From NCBI GenBank assembly GCA_028456385.1, contig JALNQF010000066.1, positions 1-64,000 of the forward strand: a stretch of DNA of 64,000 nt, given 5' to 3'. The translations under genes and the position numbers were made by a program. The notes beneath the pieces are model-generated. The model saw only the letters and a program-made list of their open reading frames with translations, was not told where the DNA came from and made no database searches. Below, piece after piece: positions 1 through 10,344 of the stretch. This DNA comes from Ophiosphaerella korrae. Taxonomy: Eukaryota; Ascomycota; Dothideomycetes; Pleosporales; Phaeosphaeriaceae. Each line of letters starts with the position of its first letter. Position 1 is the first letter of the stretch.

Positions 1-118
1 AAGCTACTAGGTATATATACCTAGTACTTACTTAGATAGCTTTATCTACTATTTACTCTTTTTAGTTAATTATTAAAACTACCTTATTAAGTTATCTTGC
101 GTAAAGTCTACCTTATAT
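1..118 (+). repeat. left terminal inverted repeat
   Basis: Pairs in reverse complement with 1195-1308. The match runs through TTATCTTGCGTAAAGTCTAC near its inner end, with only isolated transition mismatches. Confidence 0.75.
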
Positions 119-1194
119 AGATATAGTATCTTCTTTACTTATAGTTAGAGTTCTACTTATTTTACTACTTCTAGTATAATTAGGTTTATAAATAACTTTA
201 AATCTACTAATACTTTTATTCTTTCTTTTTTTATCTTTACTAAGAGTTTAATAAGTCTTTTAGTATTAATAGTATTATAGCTTCTAGATATATATTTAGT
301 ATTAGCTATTTACTTAAAAAAGACTTAACCTTATAATCTTTATTTATCTTTTACTAAAATCTTTAGAGTATCTTAATCTCTCTATATTATTTATACCTTT
401 CTAGTATATAGGTTTACTAGATTAGATTAATATATTAGTTATTTATAAGTATCTTACTTATATTTATATCTTTTTTAGTTATACCTAGAAAGTACTTTAC
501 TTTTTACTTATCCTATAGGTATTATTTATATCTTATATTTATATATTCTTTTTAGTTTTATTTATATCTAAATCTCTTATAAAAGAAATATCTAGATCCT
601 ATCTTATTAGAATAGTAGGTAAAGTAGTTATTATAGTAATATCCTATCTATAATAGTAGTAGATAGTTTAAGTTATATAAGTATAGCTAGTATTATAGTT
701 TTTATATTAATACTAGATCTATAATAATTAGCGCCTAATTATTATTTATATATAATAATTCGTATTACTAAGTCTATTCTACTTAGTGTTCTTTATCTTA
801 CTATTTTTTTACTAAGTAGTAGCTATCTACTTATAAGGATAGTATACTACTAAGCTAATCCTAACAAAAAGGGGCTAATAGCTAGTTAAGCTATTGTAGT
901 AGTATACAATATATATACTAGTTATTATCGCTTAAAGTTCTTCGAACTCGCTTAGAGTTATACTAAGTTGTATATAGTAGAATATACTAGCTAATAGAGC
1001 TAGTACGCGCTAGTTACTTAGCCTAGTAGAGCTCGTTAATAGCGCTAAGCGTACCCTAATAGCTCTCTACCCTAGACCCTTTATACTACTAGTCTCTAGA
1101 TTTCTTTTATAAATCTATCTTATACTTTAGTATTCTTTTACTTTAGCTTTAGTATCTTAGGTACTATTTTATATTTAGAAGTCTTAGGCTCTAT

Positions 1195-1308
1195 AAAGTA
1201 GACTTTACGCAAGATAACTTAATAAAGTAGTTTTAACAATTAACTAAAAAGAGTAAATAGTAGATAAAGCTATCTAAGTAAGTACTAGGTATATATACCT
1301 AGTAGCTT
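1195..1308 (-). repeat. right terminal inverted repeat
   Basis: Reverse complement of the first ~118 bases of the window. It ends in AGTAGCTT at 1308, mirroring AAGCTACT at position 1. Confidence 0.75.
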
Positions 1309-1343
1309 ACTAAGCGCTAACTAAAAGTAGAAAGGTAGTTAAA

Positions 1344-1387
1344 TGTTAGTAAGTTTGCAATGTTAGTAAGTTGCAAACTTACTAATA
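1344..1387. repeat. 15-17 bp inverted repeat just outside the 1-1308 element
   Basis: TTAGTAAGTTTGCAA (1346-1360) is followed after 10 bases by its exact reverse complement (1371-1385). The match extends two bases further with one G-to-A difference. It lies between the inverted-repeat element and the gag relic and could be a terminus of another element or a footprint hairpin. Confidence 0.5.
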
Positions 1388-1419
1388 TTAGTGCGAAAAT
1401 AAGAGATATAAGGGATAAC

Positions 1420-2530
1420 TCTTTTATAAGCTCTTAGTTTTCTTTTTTATTTTTATCCTAGGCTATATATACTTACTTTCTTAGATATAGTATTATCTTA
1501 TACTTATACCTTACCTTTCTTTAGTATAGCTAAAAGTATTCTAAGGTATCTATCTTAGCTTATTTCTACTTTAGCTAATACTTTCTTATATAGCTTTATA
1601 TTCCTAGTAGTATTTTTATAGCTTCTACTTTATTATTTATTATAAGGTTTATTAGTTATATAGTAATTTTATAGTAGTTATATCTCTTACTTATATCTTA
1701 CTACTAGAGGTTTATAGTCTTGTAATCTCTCTTCTCTTAGCTTTTTCTAGAGATTACTTCCTATTTTTCCTCTTTATTATTATCTTACTACTTAAGTATA
1801 TTAATTTATTATATAATCTTATTCTTTACTTAGTAATTCTTTGCTAAGTACTTTATTTTACTATACTTATAGTATTTTTAGCTTTCTACTCCTTTAGAGT
1901 TCTTATAGTAATAGTATTTTTATTTTCTTAGGTTTATATTATTAATATATATCTTATCTAGCTTAAAGTATCTATAGTTACTCTAAACTTAGTTATTCTT
2001 ATATTTATATTTGTACTTATACTTAGGTTTATACTTCTTACTTTCTATATATAGTACTTTTATATTCTTAGCTTCTACTATATATTTATATATATAGTTA
2101 TTAACTTAAATTACTTCTTTTATTAGGTTTTTTAATATCTTAATTATAGCTCTACTATGTATTAGCTTACTTTAAATATTACTTTTAAGTCTTTATTAAA
2201 ATATCTTTATTAATAACTTATTATTTTATTCTATTTGTATTATATAGCTTTAGAACTTATTAGCGTAGTTTACTACTACCTTATATTATTATAGCTACTA
2301 TATTACTTACTTTACTACTACTATCTTATTTACTAGTAGAAAGGCTTATTATACTTTATCTTTAAACTTAATCTATTCTTTAAATATCTTATTATAGTTA
2401 TTGTTATTATTATTAAGGTATTTCTTAAAGTATAGCGTAACCTATTTCTCTACTTTACTCTTTATATAAGATAATATAAGTATAGCTCTATCTTTATATT
2501 ATATAGTAGCTCTACTCTACTACGCTAAAC
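1420..2530 (-). pseudogene. Gypsy-type retrotransposon gag relic, RIP-eroded
   Basis: Reading the minus strand from about 2530 downward gives a gag-like order despite many TAG/TAA stops. First comes a Retrotrans_gag-like stretch around 2300-2460 (KVEK.VTLYFKKYLNNNN, then NKIFKE.IKFKDKV, then VNYANKF.SYIIQIE). A lysine/tyrosine-rich linker follows. Then comes a ruined CCHC zinc knuckle near 1835-1878, reading KYYKYSKIKYLAKNY where C-X2-C-X4-H-X4-C would be expected. Every lost Cys or His there is explained by G-to-A or C-to-T change (TGT to TAT, CAY to TAY), as RIP produces. No reverse transcriptase follows before the 1-1308 element, so this is a fragment. The family assignment rests on motif resemblance only. 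Confidence 0.55.
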
Positions 2531-3269
2531 AAACCTAAAAAGGTAACTAAGTATTTAACAACGTTGAATATAGGAGTAGAATAGTATATATTACCTAAGG
2601 GCCCTCGCCCTTACTTGCGCTTTGCGTAGCTACGGCCTACTACGGCCTATAGCGTAACACTTTATCTTAAACTTAGTCTACTTTAAAGAAGAGATTAAGT
2701 TATAAGATTTATAGCTTAAGCTTATTTTATTCTCTATAGTAGAGGTCTAGCTTAGTAACCTTAGAAGTAGCTATATAAGTTACTCCTATACGCTAGTTAT
2801 CTATATTTATTAACGTATCGCTTATCTTAAGGGTATTTAATATATTAAGTCCTTAGAACTAAGTAAAAGTAATAAGGGTAAGTAGGCTTCTATAAGATAG
2901 GCGAGGTTAATAAATAAGTTAGTTACTTAACTTAATTAATAGTTAGCTCTTATTAGAGTATTACGAGGTATATAAGTATTAATAGGTAGATAAGAATCTA
3001 ATTAAAGTATTAGTTGTAATACTCTATTAAGATAAGAGGTAAAGAAGAGATTAAATACAATAGTCTATAAGGGTCTATCAACGTTCCTATATACTTACTA
3101 TCTAGCGTTTATTCCTAAGCGCTTACTCTAGAGCGTTCGCTCTAGAGCGCTTATTCTAGAGCGTTTACTACTAAACAGTTATATGTTCTACTACGCTGTA
3201 TTGCCTAGCCTAATCGCGTGCGATATAACGGCTTACCTGCTGCTTGGTATCGTAATACTAACACGCACT
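2531..3269. other. AT-rich RIP-affected filler without recognisable genes
   Basis: Very AT-rich with TpA-rich stretches and occasional GC islands (for example 2599-2660). It may include the 5' region or LTR of the gag-bearing element. At 3108-3172 there is a small array of GAGCGYTTA/TCTAGAGCG units. I cannot identify a reading frame on either strand. Confidence 0.5.
3108..3172. repeat. short imperfect tandem repeats (TCTAGAGCG-type units)
   Basis: Four or so copies of a ~12-14 bp unit built on TCTAGAGCGYTT and TCTAGAGCGTTC occur back to back. They also form local palindromes. Confidence 0.55.
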
Positions 3270-4088
3270 AACTACTTAGTTCTTTATATACTTATTAAAG
3301 TGCTTAAGCTAGTTAATAGCTAGCTTATCTATTATCTAGCTATTTTTACTAATTCTAATAGCCTAGCCTTGTAGGATATAGTCTTCCTTATACTAGGTAG
3401 AAAGGTAGGACTTACTAGTAAAGATAAGGAATAGTAGGACTACTTAGCTAGTAGCATTAATTACAGCAATTGCTGTTACCTACTTATAATTACTAGGCTA
3501 GATAGCCTTTAGCTTACCTCTCCTCTCTAACCTTATTATAACAAGCTAAGTTGTAATCTTACCTATTATAAAGCTAGCCTCGTTAAAGTTGTAGACGTCT
3601 TTATTAGCTATCTTATGCGTAGCCCTTATATACTGCACTATCTTAAACTAGCTACTTATAGTAGCTAGGTCTTTATATAAGGCTCACTACCTATCGTATA
3701 GATAATTAAAACGCGTTGTAAGACTGTCTATACGCTTAACAAAGTTAGCTAGCTACTTCTACCTAACTAGTGGCGCGTCACAGATAGCTAGTAGCTTATC
3801 AGCTATCTCACGCACAGTAGCCAGAGTTAGGGCAAAACTACGAGAATCTAGATTAAGAATATACTTAACTATTACCTCCTCCTCTAGCTAGCTGAGTTTC
3901 TTCGAGTTGGGCTGGCAATCGCGTCGGGCAGCCATACCAGCGCGTCAGTTACGCAGCGTTGATTTAACAACATTGTAGACTTTAGCTGCCTTTCGATTAC
4001 TTGTAATTTGACTTAATTCAATAGATGAGATAGCAATCTGGATATCTGCTTTGTTTGAAGGCAATTGACGCGTACAGCGTGGAGCCAT
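3270..4088 (-). pseudogene. pogo/Fot1-type (Tc1-mariner) transposase, N-terminal relic
   Basis: From an ATG at 4088 the minus strand encodes a psq-type helix-turn-helix (RKAAKVYNVVKSTLRN) and the linker MAARRDCQPNSKKL. A CENPB/Tc5-like DNA-binding segment follows (LEEEVIVKYILNLDSR, VREIADKLLAICDAP). The start of the DDE domain comes next (VYNFNEASF in place of the family YNFDETGF, VTAIAVINA, LKHFNKY). At least a dozen in-frame TAG/TAA codons interrupt it, nearly all at positions where relatives have Trp or Gln, so TGG or CAA became a stop. The first catalytic Asp appears as Asn. Similarity is lost near 3270, before the rest of the catalytic core, so the copy is truncated as well as mutated. 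Confidence 0.75.
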
Positions 4089-4110
4089 TATACAATGAGA
4101 TAAGATGGGT

Positions 4111-4142
4111 GCGCAACTCGCTTGCGTGCGCAACTCGCTTGC
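4111..4142. repeat. tandem GCGCAACTCGCTTGC repeat
   Basis: GTGCGCAACTCGCTTGC is present twice head to tail just upstream (on the minus strand) of the transposase relic start. It may belong to the 5' end of that element. Confidence 0.45.
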
Positions 4143-4230
4143 CAACCACGTTAGTAGGTTATAGCAAATAAAAATAAAAATCCATAGATAGCTTGGGTCG
4201 AATTGAGTGTGGTACAATGTCAATACATAA

Positions 4231-4806
4231 CATTTTTGTGCTCAAATATTTCACTTACATTCTTTGATTTAACATTACCTAGACTTGCTAAGATATCTGC
4301 AACTTTTGTTCCCCTTGTGGTACATATGACTCCTTGTCTCTTGGAGTTTTCACTCGCCTGAGTGAGCTTCACATTCACGAACTGGCCATGCATCAACTTC
4401 GTTTTTCATAATAACGATAGTGCCGCGCACACCATTTTTTTTCTCCCCAAAAGAACTATTACAATGTCTGACATTCGATAGTTCCCCCCATTCAGTACAT
4501 CGCTCAGTACCGTCCACACAACCACCACAAACGTAATAGTTAGAGTTGTACTAAGGCGGCCTTAAACATGTGGGAGGAAATAACACCAACCAGTACATGG
4601 CAATAGATAACTGGATCGTATCCGTGGAACAAATTGTGTGGTGGTTTTAGTGATGTATAGTCATTGAATATGATAAATATTTCGAAAAAAAAAACTTGGA
4701 ATAAAATGAGGGTAGTTGGTGATTGTGGAACACACTATATGATCCATTCCTAGAATGAGCATGTACCAAACAAATTTAACCGTTCCTCATCGGATAAACA
4801 TCATTC
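4231..4806. other. gene-free stretch, esterase 3' flank
   Basis: A transition from RIP-affected DNA to ordinary composition. I see no coding potential. The right part is presumably the 3' UTR of the minus-strand esterase. Confidence 0.5.
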
Positions 4807-5974
4807 TCATGCCCAACTCTTTCTTACCAACCACTTCCTTAACATCTCCGTGAACACTTTATGTGTATAACTACCTAAGTGACCTGCATCATACCAAAAG
4901 TAAGTGTCAAGGCCCTCTCCGCACCCATATTTTTGCGGATCAGCCCGGATATCAGCCTTGTTGAAACCCGGACAAACACTCGTGATATTCTTGAACCCAT
5001 AAGCTTCATACTCATCAAGAACTCCATTGAGCAAAGTATTGATATCGAACTGTAAGACTGTTGCATCCCGGTGGCTAAATTGGAAGGCTTCTGCATGCGT
5101 GCTCGCGATGTTGTTAAACGTGTTGATAAGTGAGGCATTGAGGGCAGGCGATGGACTCCTGTCGATGGGCGGCAAATTCATAAATAAATACTTCCGGAAC
5201 CCAAGATCATAGACCTTTTCTATGCTCTCCCAGACATGTCCCTGGACTTTTTCATATAGCGGTGTGAAGTTTTCATTCTTGTTTCTCAATCGAGTAAGGT
5301 CATTAATGTCGTTGATACCGATCCATATCGCAATTAATGCGTCGCTCTTATTCAGCCCGATGCTCTGTAGGGCGGAGTCCCCATAGTCAATGAATTGGTC
5401 AATTTGTTGCTTGAATGAGACTGAGTGGTTCGAATGTGCTGGAGTGAAGCCTGCTTCGCTAACAGTGTTTGCGCCTGCATAAGCAAAATCCCATAACTGC
5501 ACCTCACATTCCCTTGGGTCCGTAAGACCTTTTTTAGCACCGCAACCTGTGAGGAACTCGACCCAATTTGGGCCACCACTGGCTGTACCTTCGTTTACCC
5601 AACTTTGATTCAGTACAATGCGATTGGAGAAGAGCTTTTCGGGTGTGAAGGAGATGTTGAAGTTCTGGCTTTCACTGTAAACATGTTGATTCTAGAGAGT
5701 ACGAGTGCTTAATTAGTAGAACTTACATCGCCGATGTAGGTATAATTAGTATGACCAAGGCACCCTTGCACGTAAGTGTAGCTATCTAGATATTTGGTGT
5801 TAATTGTTTAGGAAGAGTCACATTTACCATTGTACAACACTCACCACCAAATGCGATTATGGATTTCGTTGAATTCCAATTAAACACATTTTTCTTATAC
5901 TGAAGACTATTTGGGAGAGGATTAGCTAAAGCTGATACGGCGAGGAACGAGAATATTGTTGATATTGATCTCAT
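4807..5974 (-). CDS. secreted GDSL/SGNH esterase, carbohydrate esterase family 16-like
   Basis: Three exons (5974-5845, 5785-5727, 5691-4807) give 357 residues. Both introns are GT-AG and all junctions keep frame; exon 1 ends within the Asp codon of the GDS motif. An N-terminal signal peptide (MRSISTIFSFLAVSALA) predicts secretion. SGNH blocks are visible: GDSYTY with the nucleophile Ser45, GIND at about 188-191, and DAGH near 331-334 supplying the acid/base Asp-His pair. Several N-x-S/T sequons support a glycosylated extracellular protein. CE16 members release acetyl groups from hemicellulose oligosaccharides. That substrate is inferred from the family; another GDSL lipase or esterase activity is possible. 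It stands alone, about 0.7 kb from the transposon nest, and looks intact. Confidence 0.85.
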
Positions 5975-6419
5975 CTTGCACGAATGGTGATGAAGTGCAA
6001 TATGAAGCGCAATTGGCAACCCATAGCGACGATAACTTTTCTTTTAGCATTGCGCGTATGATCCATGTCAGTGCGGAAGAATTGTATCCGAAGCTGGGGT
6101 CGGGTTAATAGATGCCTATGGAGAACAGGTTACACCTCATTCGTCTTAGTGGTCCGTTGCGATGCGGGGTATCGACGCTACCTACTTTGGTGCACGAATC
6201 TGAGTAAGGATAAGGGGCTACCTTGAAAAGGACAAGCAACACATAGTTTGAGATTAGCTATAGTCTACAGCCTTTATGTAATTCTGAGAACAATCGACCA
6301 GGAGATGGTCAATAGCAATTTCTGGATGCCGAACTGAGGCTAAGGCCAAAACTGTACATGATATTGTGGCGCAGCAGATCGTCATCTGATGATATTCCCA
6401 AGCGCTTGCCGTAGGCACG
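5975..6419. promoter_or_regulatory. divergent intergenic region, esterase / HET gene
   Basis: The 445 bases between the esterase ATG (minus) and the HET-gene ATG (plus) must hold both promoters. I see no distinctive element in it. Confidence 0.4.
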
Positions 6420-8458
6420 ATGACTTCAGAAATTGACCTCGACAACAACGCGGAAGAGATAAATCAAATGATTTATCAATATCAACCGTTAGACGTTAGG
6501 GCAGATGAGATCCGGCTTCTATGGATTCCGCGGAAGACTTCAAATTCTAGTGCCCCAAGCAATCACACGCTAATCCACACATCACTCCATCATGCGCAGA
6601 GCTTCATTGCTTTATCTTACTGTTGGGGGGAGCTCGCTCTAGACCACGAGCTAACAGTGAACGGAAGGTTGATGAAAGTCACGGATAGTCTTGCAACAGC
6701 TCTCTCAAACCTACAGTCAGAAGACCAAGATATACTCCTCTGGGCAGATGCAATCTGTATCAATCAAAGGGATCCCATTGAGAAGACGGCACAGGTTCAA
6801 TTAATGAGAAATATCTACCGAACTGCGAGTCGAGTCATTATTTGGCTGGGACCATCGACTACAGAAACTTACTATACCATCCGAGAGCTCCGAAAATTAG
6901 GGGATGAATTACTTGATGCTGGGCTTTGGGATCTTAGCTCAGAAGACCTACTACACTGGAATGTCGAAGACGGTGACACGTCCAAAGCGGCTTCGACAAA
7001 ACGCTCCATCCTGCAGTTGAAATCTAAGCACTTAAAGGAAGCACGGGATGACCAATATCCCTTTTGGTGGGTCATGTCTGACTTGGGGACGCGGAAGTGG
7101 TTCAAAGCAAGTGCCAAAGCTTGAACTAGGTTTTCAGAGAAGCTAACCCCAGCAGAGAATTTGGTGTATCCAAGAATGCACGAATGCGAACACGGCTACT
7201 TTTCGATGCGGCAAGGATGAGGTTGACTATACTCGGTAGGTAATTTACGAGCCATAAGTAATGCCGAATGTAGTAGCCCAGGTTAACTAGCAACAGTCTA
7301 TGGGCAGTGATATTTTACCTCAAAGTCTTCAACCTCCAGTCGTTCCCCACCGTCGATGAAGACGTTCAAACATTCTGGAAACATAACTGGCTTACTGAGA
7401 AATTATCTAGTGCTTTTCCAACCACAGTGATAGGCATTAGGCGAAAATACCTTGTGGGAGATGGCCATGATCTCCGAATGCTACTTGATAGAGTTATCGT
7501 CAAAGATTCCTGCGATGAGACTATCGCCGCGACCGATCCTCGCGATTGAATCTATGCATTACTGGGCATTGCGAATGACAAAGCTGCGAAAGATATAGTT
7601 GCAGATTACACTTTAACATGCGAGCAAGCATATATTATGACAGCTAGGGCATTACTCCGTCATGGCCATGACGATATCCTCTCATTATGCCGAATACGAG
7701 GAATATGCAAGAATCTTCCATCCTGGGTTCCGGACTGGTCCACCGATTTGCGGAAACCCTGGTCCACATGGCACGACAAATCGCGACTGTTTAATGCATC
7801 CGGCGAGTTAAGCGAGTCGTCAAGAATTAGCATGATTTCTGATTTGGAAAAGACACTGGATCCGAATCTCACTCTCCAAGGCGTCCTCGTCGACACCATC
7901 AAAACAATTGGACACCCATTCCGTCTGGGTATCCAGGAAAAAATCTCTTGGGCCGACTTGCGACCTTTCTTCAACGACATCTCTGAGTTTCTCTCGCAAA
8001 GCAAGATGTACACGCCCGAGCAGAAACAAAATGCTGAATGGCGCATACCAGTCGGTGACACCGAAGTCGACGAGGACACCAGCCAAGTGATGAGGATACC
8101 ACCCACCTCGCATGTGAGCATCGGTTTTGCTGTAGCCAAGGCCATTTCCAATGAAGAAGCTTCGCCAGAGCAGGTGAAGGGCAATCTTTTGCCTTTTGCG
8201 CGTTTTCAATGCCAGCTGAGCCGGATGTATGATAGCCGGCCGTTCATTTCAGATAAAGGATATGTTGGCCTTTGTCCACTAGAAACACAGCCCGGAGATG
8301 CGATCGCAGTTTTCATCGGTGCGAGGGTCCCTTATGTTGTTCGTAAGGCGGTAGAGGAGCCTCGATGGGCATTGGTGGGTGAATCGCATGTGTATGGTAT
8401 TATGGACGGCGAGTACATGTTGAAGGATCCAAAACTCGAAGAGATAATACTATGTTGA
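6420..8458 (+). pseudogene. HET-domain (heterokaryon incompatibility) gene with one nonsense codon
   Basis: Three exons (6420-7106, 7153-7235, 7297-8458) form one frame of 644 codons. The HET domain is clear: FIALSYCWG, LLWADAICINQ, QVQLMRNIYRTASRVIIWLG, then across intron 1 FKQRIWCIQE. A standard HET downstream part follows, up to the DPRD-IYALLGIAN box. Exactly inside that box the codon at 7547-7549 is TGA where the family has Arg (CGA), the only interruption I find. Intron 1 starts with GC (GCAAGT) but has a good GCTAAC branch site and CAG acceptor. Intron 2 is GT-AG. HET proteins control non-self recognition and cell death after hyphal fusion. Here the product would stop after about 340 residues, keeping the HET domain and losing the C-terminal half. 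A null allele, a functional truncation or a sequencing error are all possible. Confidence 0.75.
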
Positions 8459-8670
8459 GACATTGTATTCTAATAAACCCGTGGTCTTTGGTGGCATTTC
8501 ACTTTAGGTTTCCTGTAGCCATAACCCACGATTTTATGATATTGACGGATTGCACCAATGCTGTGTTACATCCACACCCCTCCAAAACCCCATGAGCGCG
8601 AAATAGCATTACCCATACAGAGAGAGGGAAACATGATTTCTGGAAGCATATAGAGCGCCCAGCGCAGCCT

Positions 8671-10344
8671 TTACATCCAAAGAGACGGAATCACCTCAAA
8701 ATCACTAACTCTTTTGCGATCCCATCGACTAACCTTCTTCTCACTCCAATTCCGTTCACCGCCTTCACCGTCGCCATGATTTCGCGCCCGAATCCTGCAC
8801 CATTTAGCTCGACGCCAGAACCCCGGCTGGTGCCGAGGCCTTTTTGCTTTTGGCCGAACAGGTATCTGGGAATGCAAGGCGGTTTGATCGCACACAAGAT
8901 CATTTTGTAGCTTGGTGACCTTTGCAAAACATTCCCCCAGCTGCTTCCACCAGTGTTGCAATTTGGGTGGCTTGGGCGGTTTGGATTCTCGCCGGGGGAT
9001 TAGTGGGGATGTGCTTTCGTATAGACTTTGCAAGTGCTCGAACGCGGTTTCTAAGTGGCTCAAGCTAATTCTTCGAGGCGTGCTGTCGTCTGGGAATGAT
9101 CGGTGGGGCTCTGGAGGAGACGGTTGTGGTCTTGGTTCTTTTCGCTGTACTAGTTCTGCTTTTGGTTTCTTGCTAGAGTTGTGTGGTTGGCGCTTCTTCG
9201 TGTTGGAATCTTGGACTTGCTCCTTGGACTCTCCTTTTGAGTCGTCACTAGTATCTCCTTCGTCCTTCTGTAATTTAGGCTCTTGATTGGATCTTTTTGA
9301 CCCTTCTTCCTGTTTTGATATCGACAACTCTCGTCCCGTAAGCGGTTGCCGCCGGGTTCCTGGCTGAGCCAATGAGAGCACTGCATCTATGCTACCAAAA
9401 TGATATTCGCCGTTTCTAAATCCGGAGGAAGGACCATATTCGACTACCCTAACCTCTGGGTTCGTGAGATGCTCTAGCCCCGGCGTGAAATCGGTGCGTG
9501 CACGACGTTTGTGATTCCGATCATCCACTGATGGGTGGTCGTTGTGTGGATCATAGCTTTGGTTGAAAATATCCATAGGTAATTGCGACTGCTTCACCAT
9601 TATTTCCGCAAAGCGGCTGATGAATGTCGCAGGAGAACAATATAGAGGAGGAGCTTTTGCTAACTTGAGGCGCCATGATATCCTCTTTGTTAGGTAAAAA
9701 CAGAAAGTCGGCGCTTTGTCCCCTAGTAGGGCTCTCCAAATGATATACCGAGCTTTCTTGCTGAATATCGTATTCAATACCTGACCGAACACTTCCAAGT
9801 GAACTGCACCGTAGTTGATGTCGACGGGATGTAGGAATATGGTGGCCGTGTGTACCACAATAGCGCAGAAGCATGTGGTCGGCCTGTCTGGGGCGGAGAA
9901 GGCAAGCTTGAGAGCTTGAGCAAATTCTTTGGTGAAGCATTCCTGGAATATGTTCTCTGGTGGCATAGACCAATCCTGAGGGTGTCCTATAGAAGCATCA
10001 AGCATCATAGGGTGTGATCCAAATGACAGAACTGGAGGACGGTTCCGATCACTGTCAGGCGAGACTGGACATGATGTTGAAATCAAAGTTGGGCAAGAGA
10101 TATGTGGCAGCTTCTGTTCCTTTGGCTTAGGGCTCCTTTCAAATACCTTCGATACTGTCGCTTTTAAGGAGCCAGCCCAGCCCATTGTTGGCGACAGCAA
10201 GAATGGTCCCACTTCTTCTCCTTCCCGTCGTGAAGACGGTGATCCCGATCTTAGCGGAGAATCGCTAATGAGTGCGCACGTTGATGGAGATGAGCCAAGC
10301 TGCGCTGGCGATGACGCCTTCTGGGTTCTCTTGAAGCGAAGCAT
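8671..10344 (-). CDS. uncharacterised protein, 557 aa, disordered ends
   Basis: A single uninterrupted reading frame of 557 codons. The first ~120 residues are Ser/Pro-rich and look disordered. Residues about 125-270 look folded (ALKLAFSAPDRPTTCFCAI, VHLEVFGQVLNTIFSKKA, RYIIWRALLGDKAPTFCFYL). The rest is a highly charged tail rich in Lys/Glu/Ser and Arg, ending near RVSDFEVIPSLWM. There is no signal peptide or membrane span, and no family is recognised. It is tail-to-tail with the HET gene, which ends about 210 bases away. Codon use resembles the neighbouring real genes and the long open frame is unlikely by chance, so I treat it as a gene of unknown function. Confidence 0.65.
   Translation of the reverse strand: MLRFKRTQKASSPAQLGSSPSTCALISDSPLRSGSPSSRREGEEVGPFLLSPTMGWAGSLKATVSKVFERSPKPKEQKLPHISCPTLISTSCPVSPDSDRNRPPVLSFGSHPMMLDASIGHPQDWSMPPENIFQECFTKEFAQALKLAFSAPDRPTTCFCAIVVHTATIFLHPVDINYGAVHLEVFGQVLNTIFSKKARYIIWRALLGDKAPTFCFYLTKRISWRLKLAKAPPLYCSPATFISRFAEIMVKQSQLPMDIFNQSYDPHNDHPSVDDRNHKRRARTDFTPGLEHLTNPEVRVVEYGPSSGFRNGEYHFGSIDAVLSLAQPGTRRQPLTGRELSISKQEEGSKRSNQEPKLQKDEGDTSDDSKGESKEQVQDSNTKKRQPHNSSKKPKAELVQRKEPRPQPSPPEPHRSFPDDSTPRRISLSHLETAFEHLQSLYESTSPLIPRRESKPPKPPKLQHWWKQLGECFAKVTKLQNDLVCDQTALHSQIPVRPKAKRPRHQPGFWRRAKWCRIRARNHGDGEGGERNWSEKKVSRWDRKRVSDFEVIPSLWM

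Larger units (their letters stand above)
1..1308. mobile_element. RIP-degraded element with ~115-bp terminal inverted repeats
   Basis: The first ~118 bases are an almost exact reverse complement of about 1195-1308. Both ends carry the palindromic core TACTAGGTATATATACCTAG followed by CTTAGATAGCTTTATCTACT, and the few mismatches are C/T or A/G transitions. The interior is very AT-rich, has no usable reading frame and shows the TpA excess expected of RIP. This looks like a non-autonomous DNA transposon or a decayed autonomous one. The left end coincides with the window edge, so the true terminus and any target-site duplication cannot be judged. The superfamily is not identifiable from the ends. 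Confidence 0.7.

Noticed and set aside
3108..3172. CRISPR-like repeat array
   Set aside because: Units are short, imperfect and contiguous without unique spacers, in eukaryotic RIP-affected DNA.
3945..4223. 92-codon minus-strand frame as an independent small gene
   Set aside because: Its C-terminal half is the helix-turn-helix of the pogo-type transposase relic, interrupted by a RIP stop.
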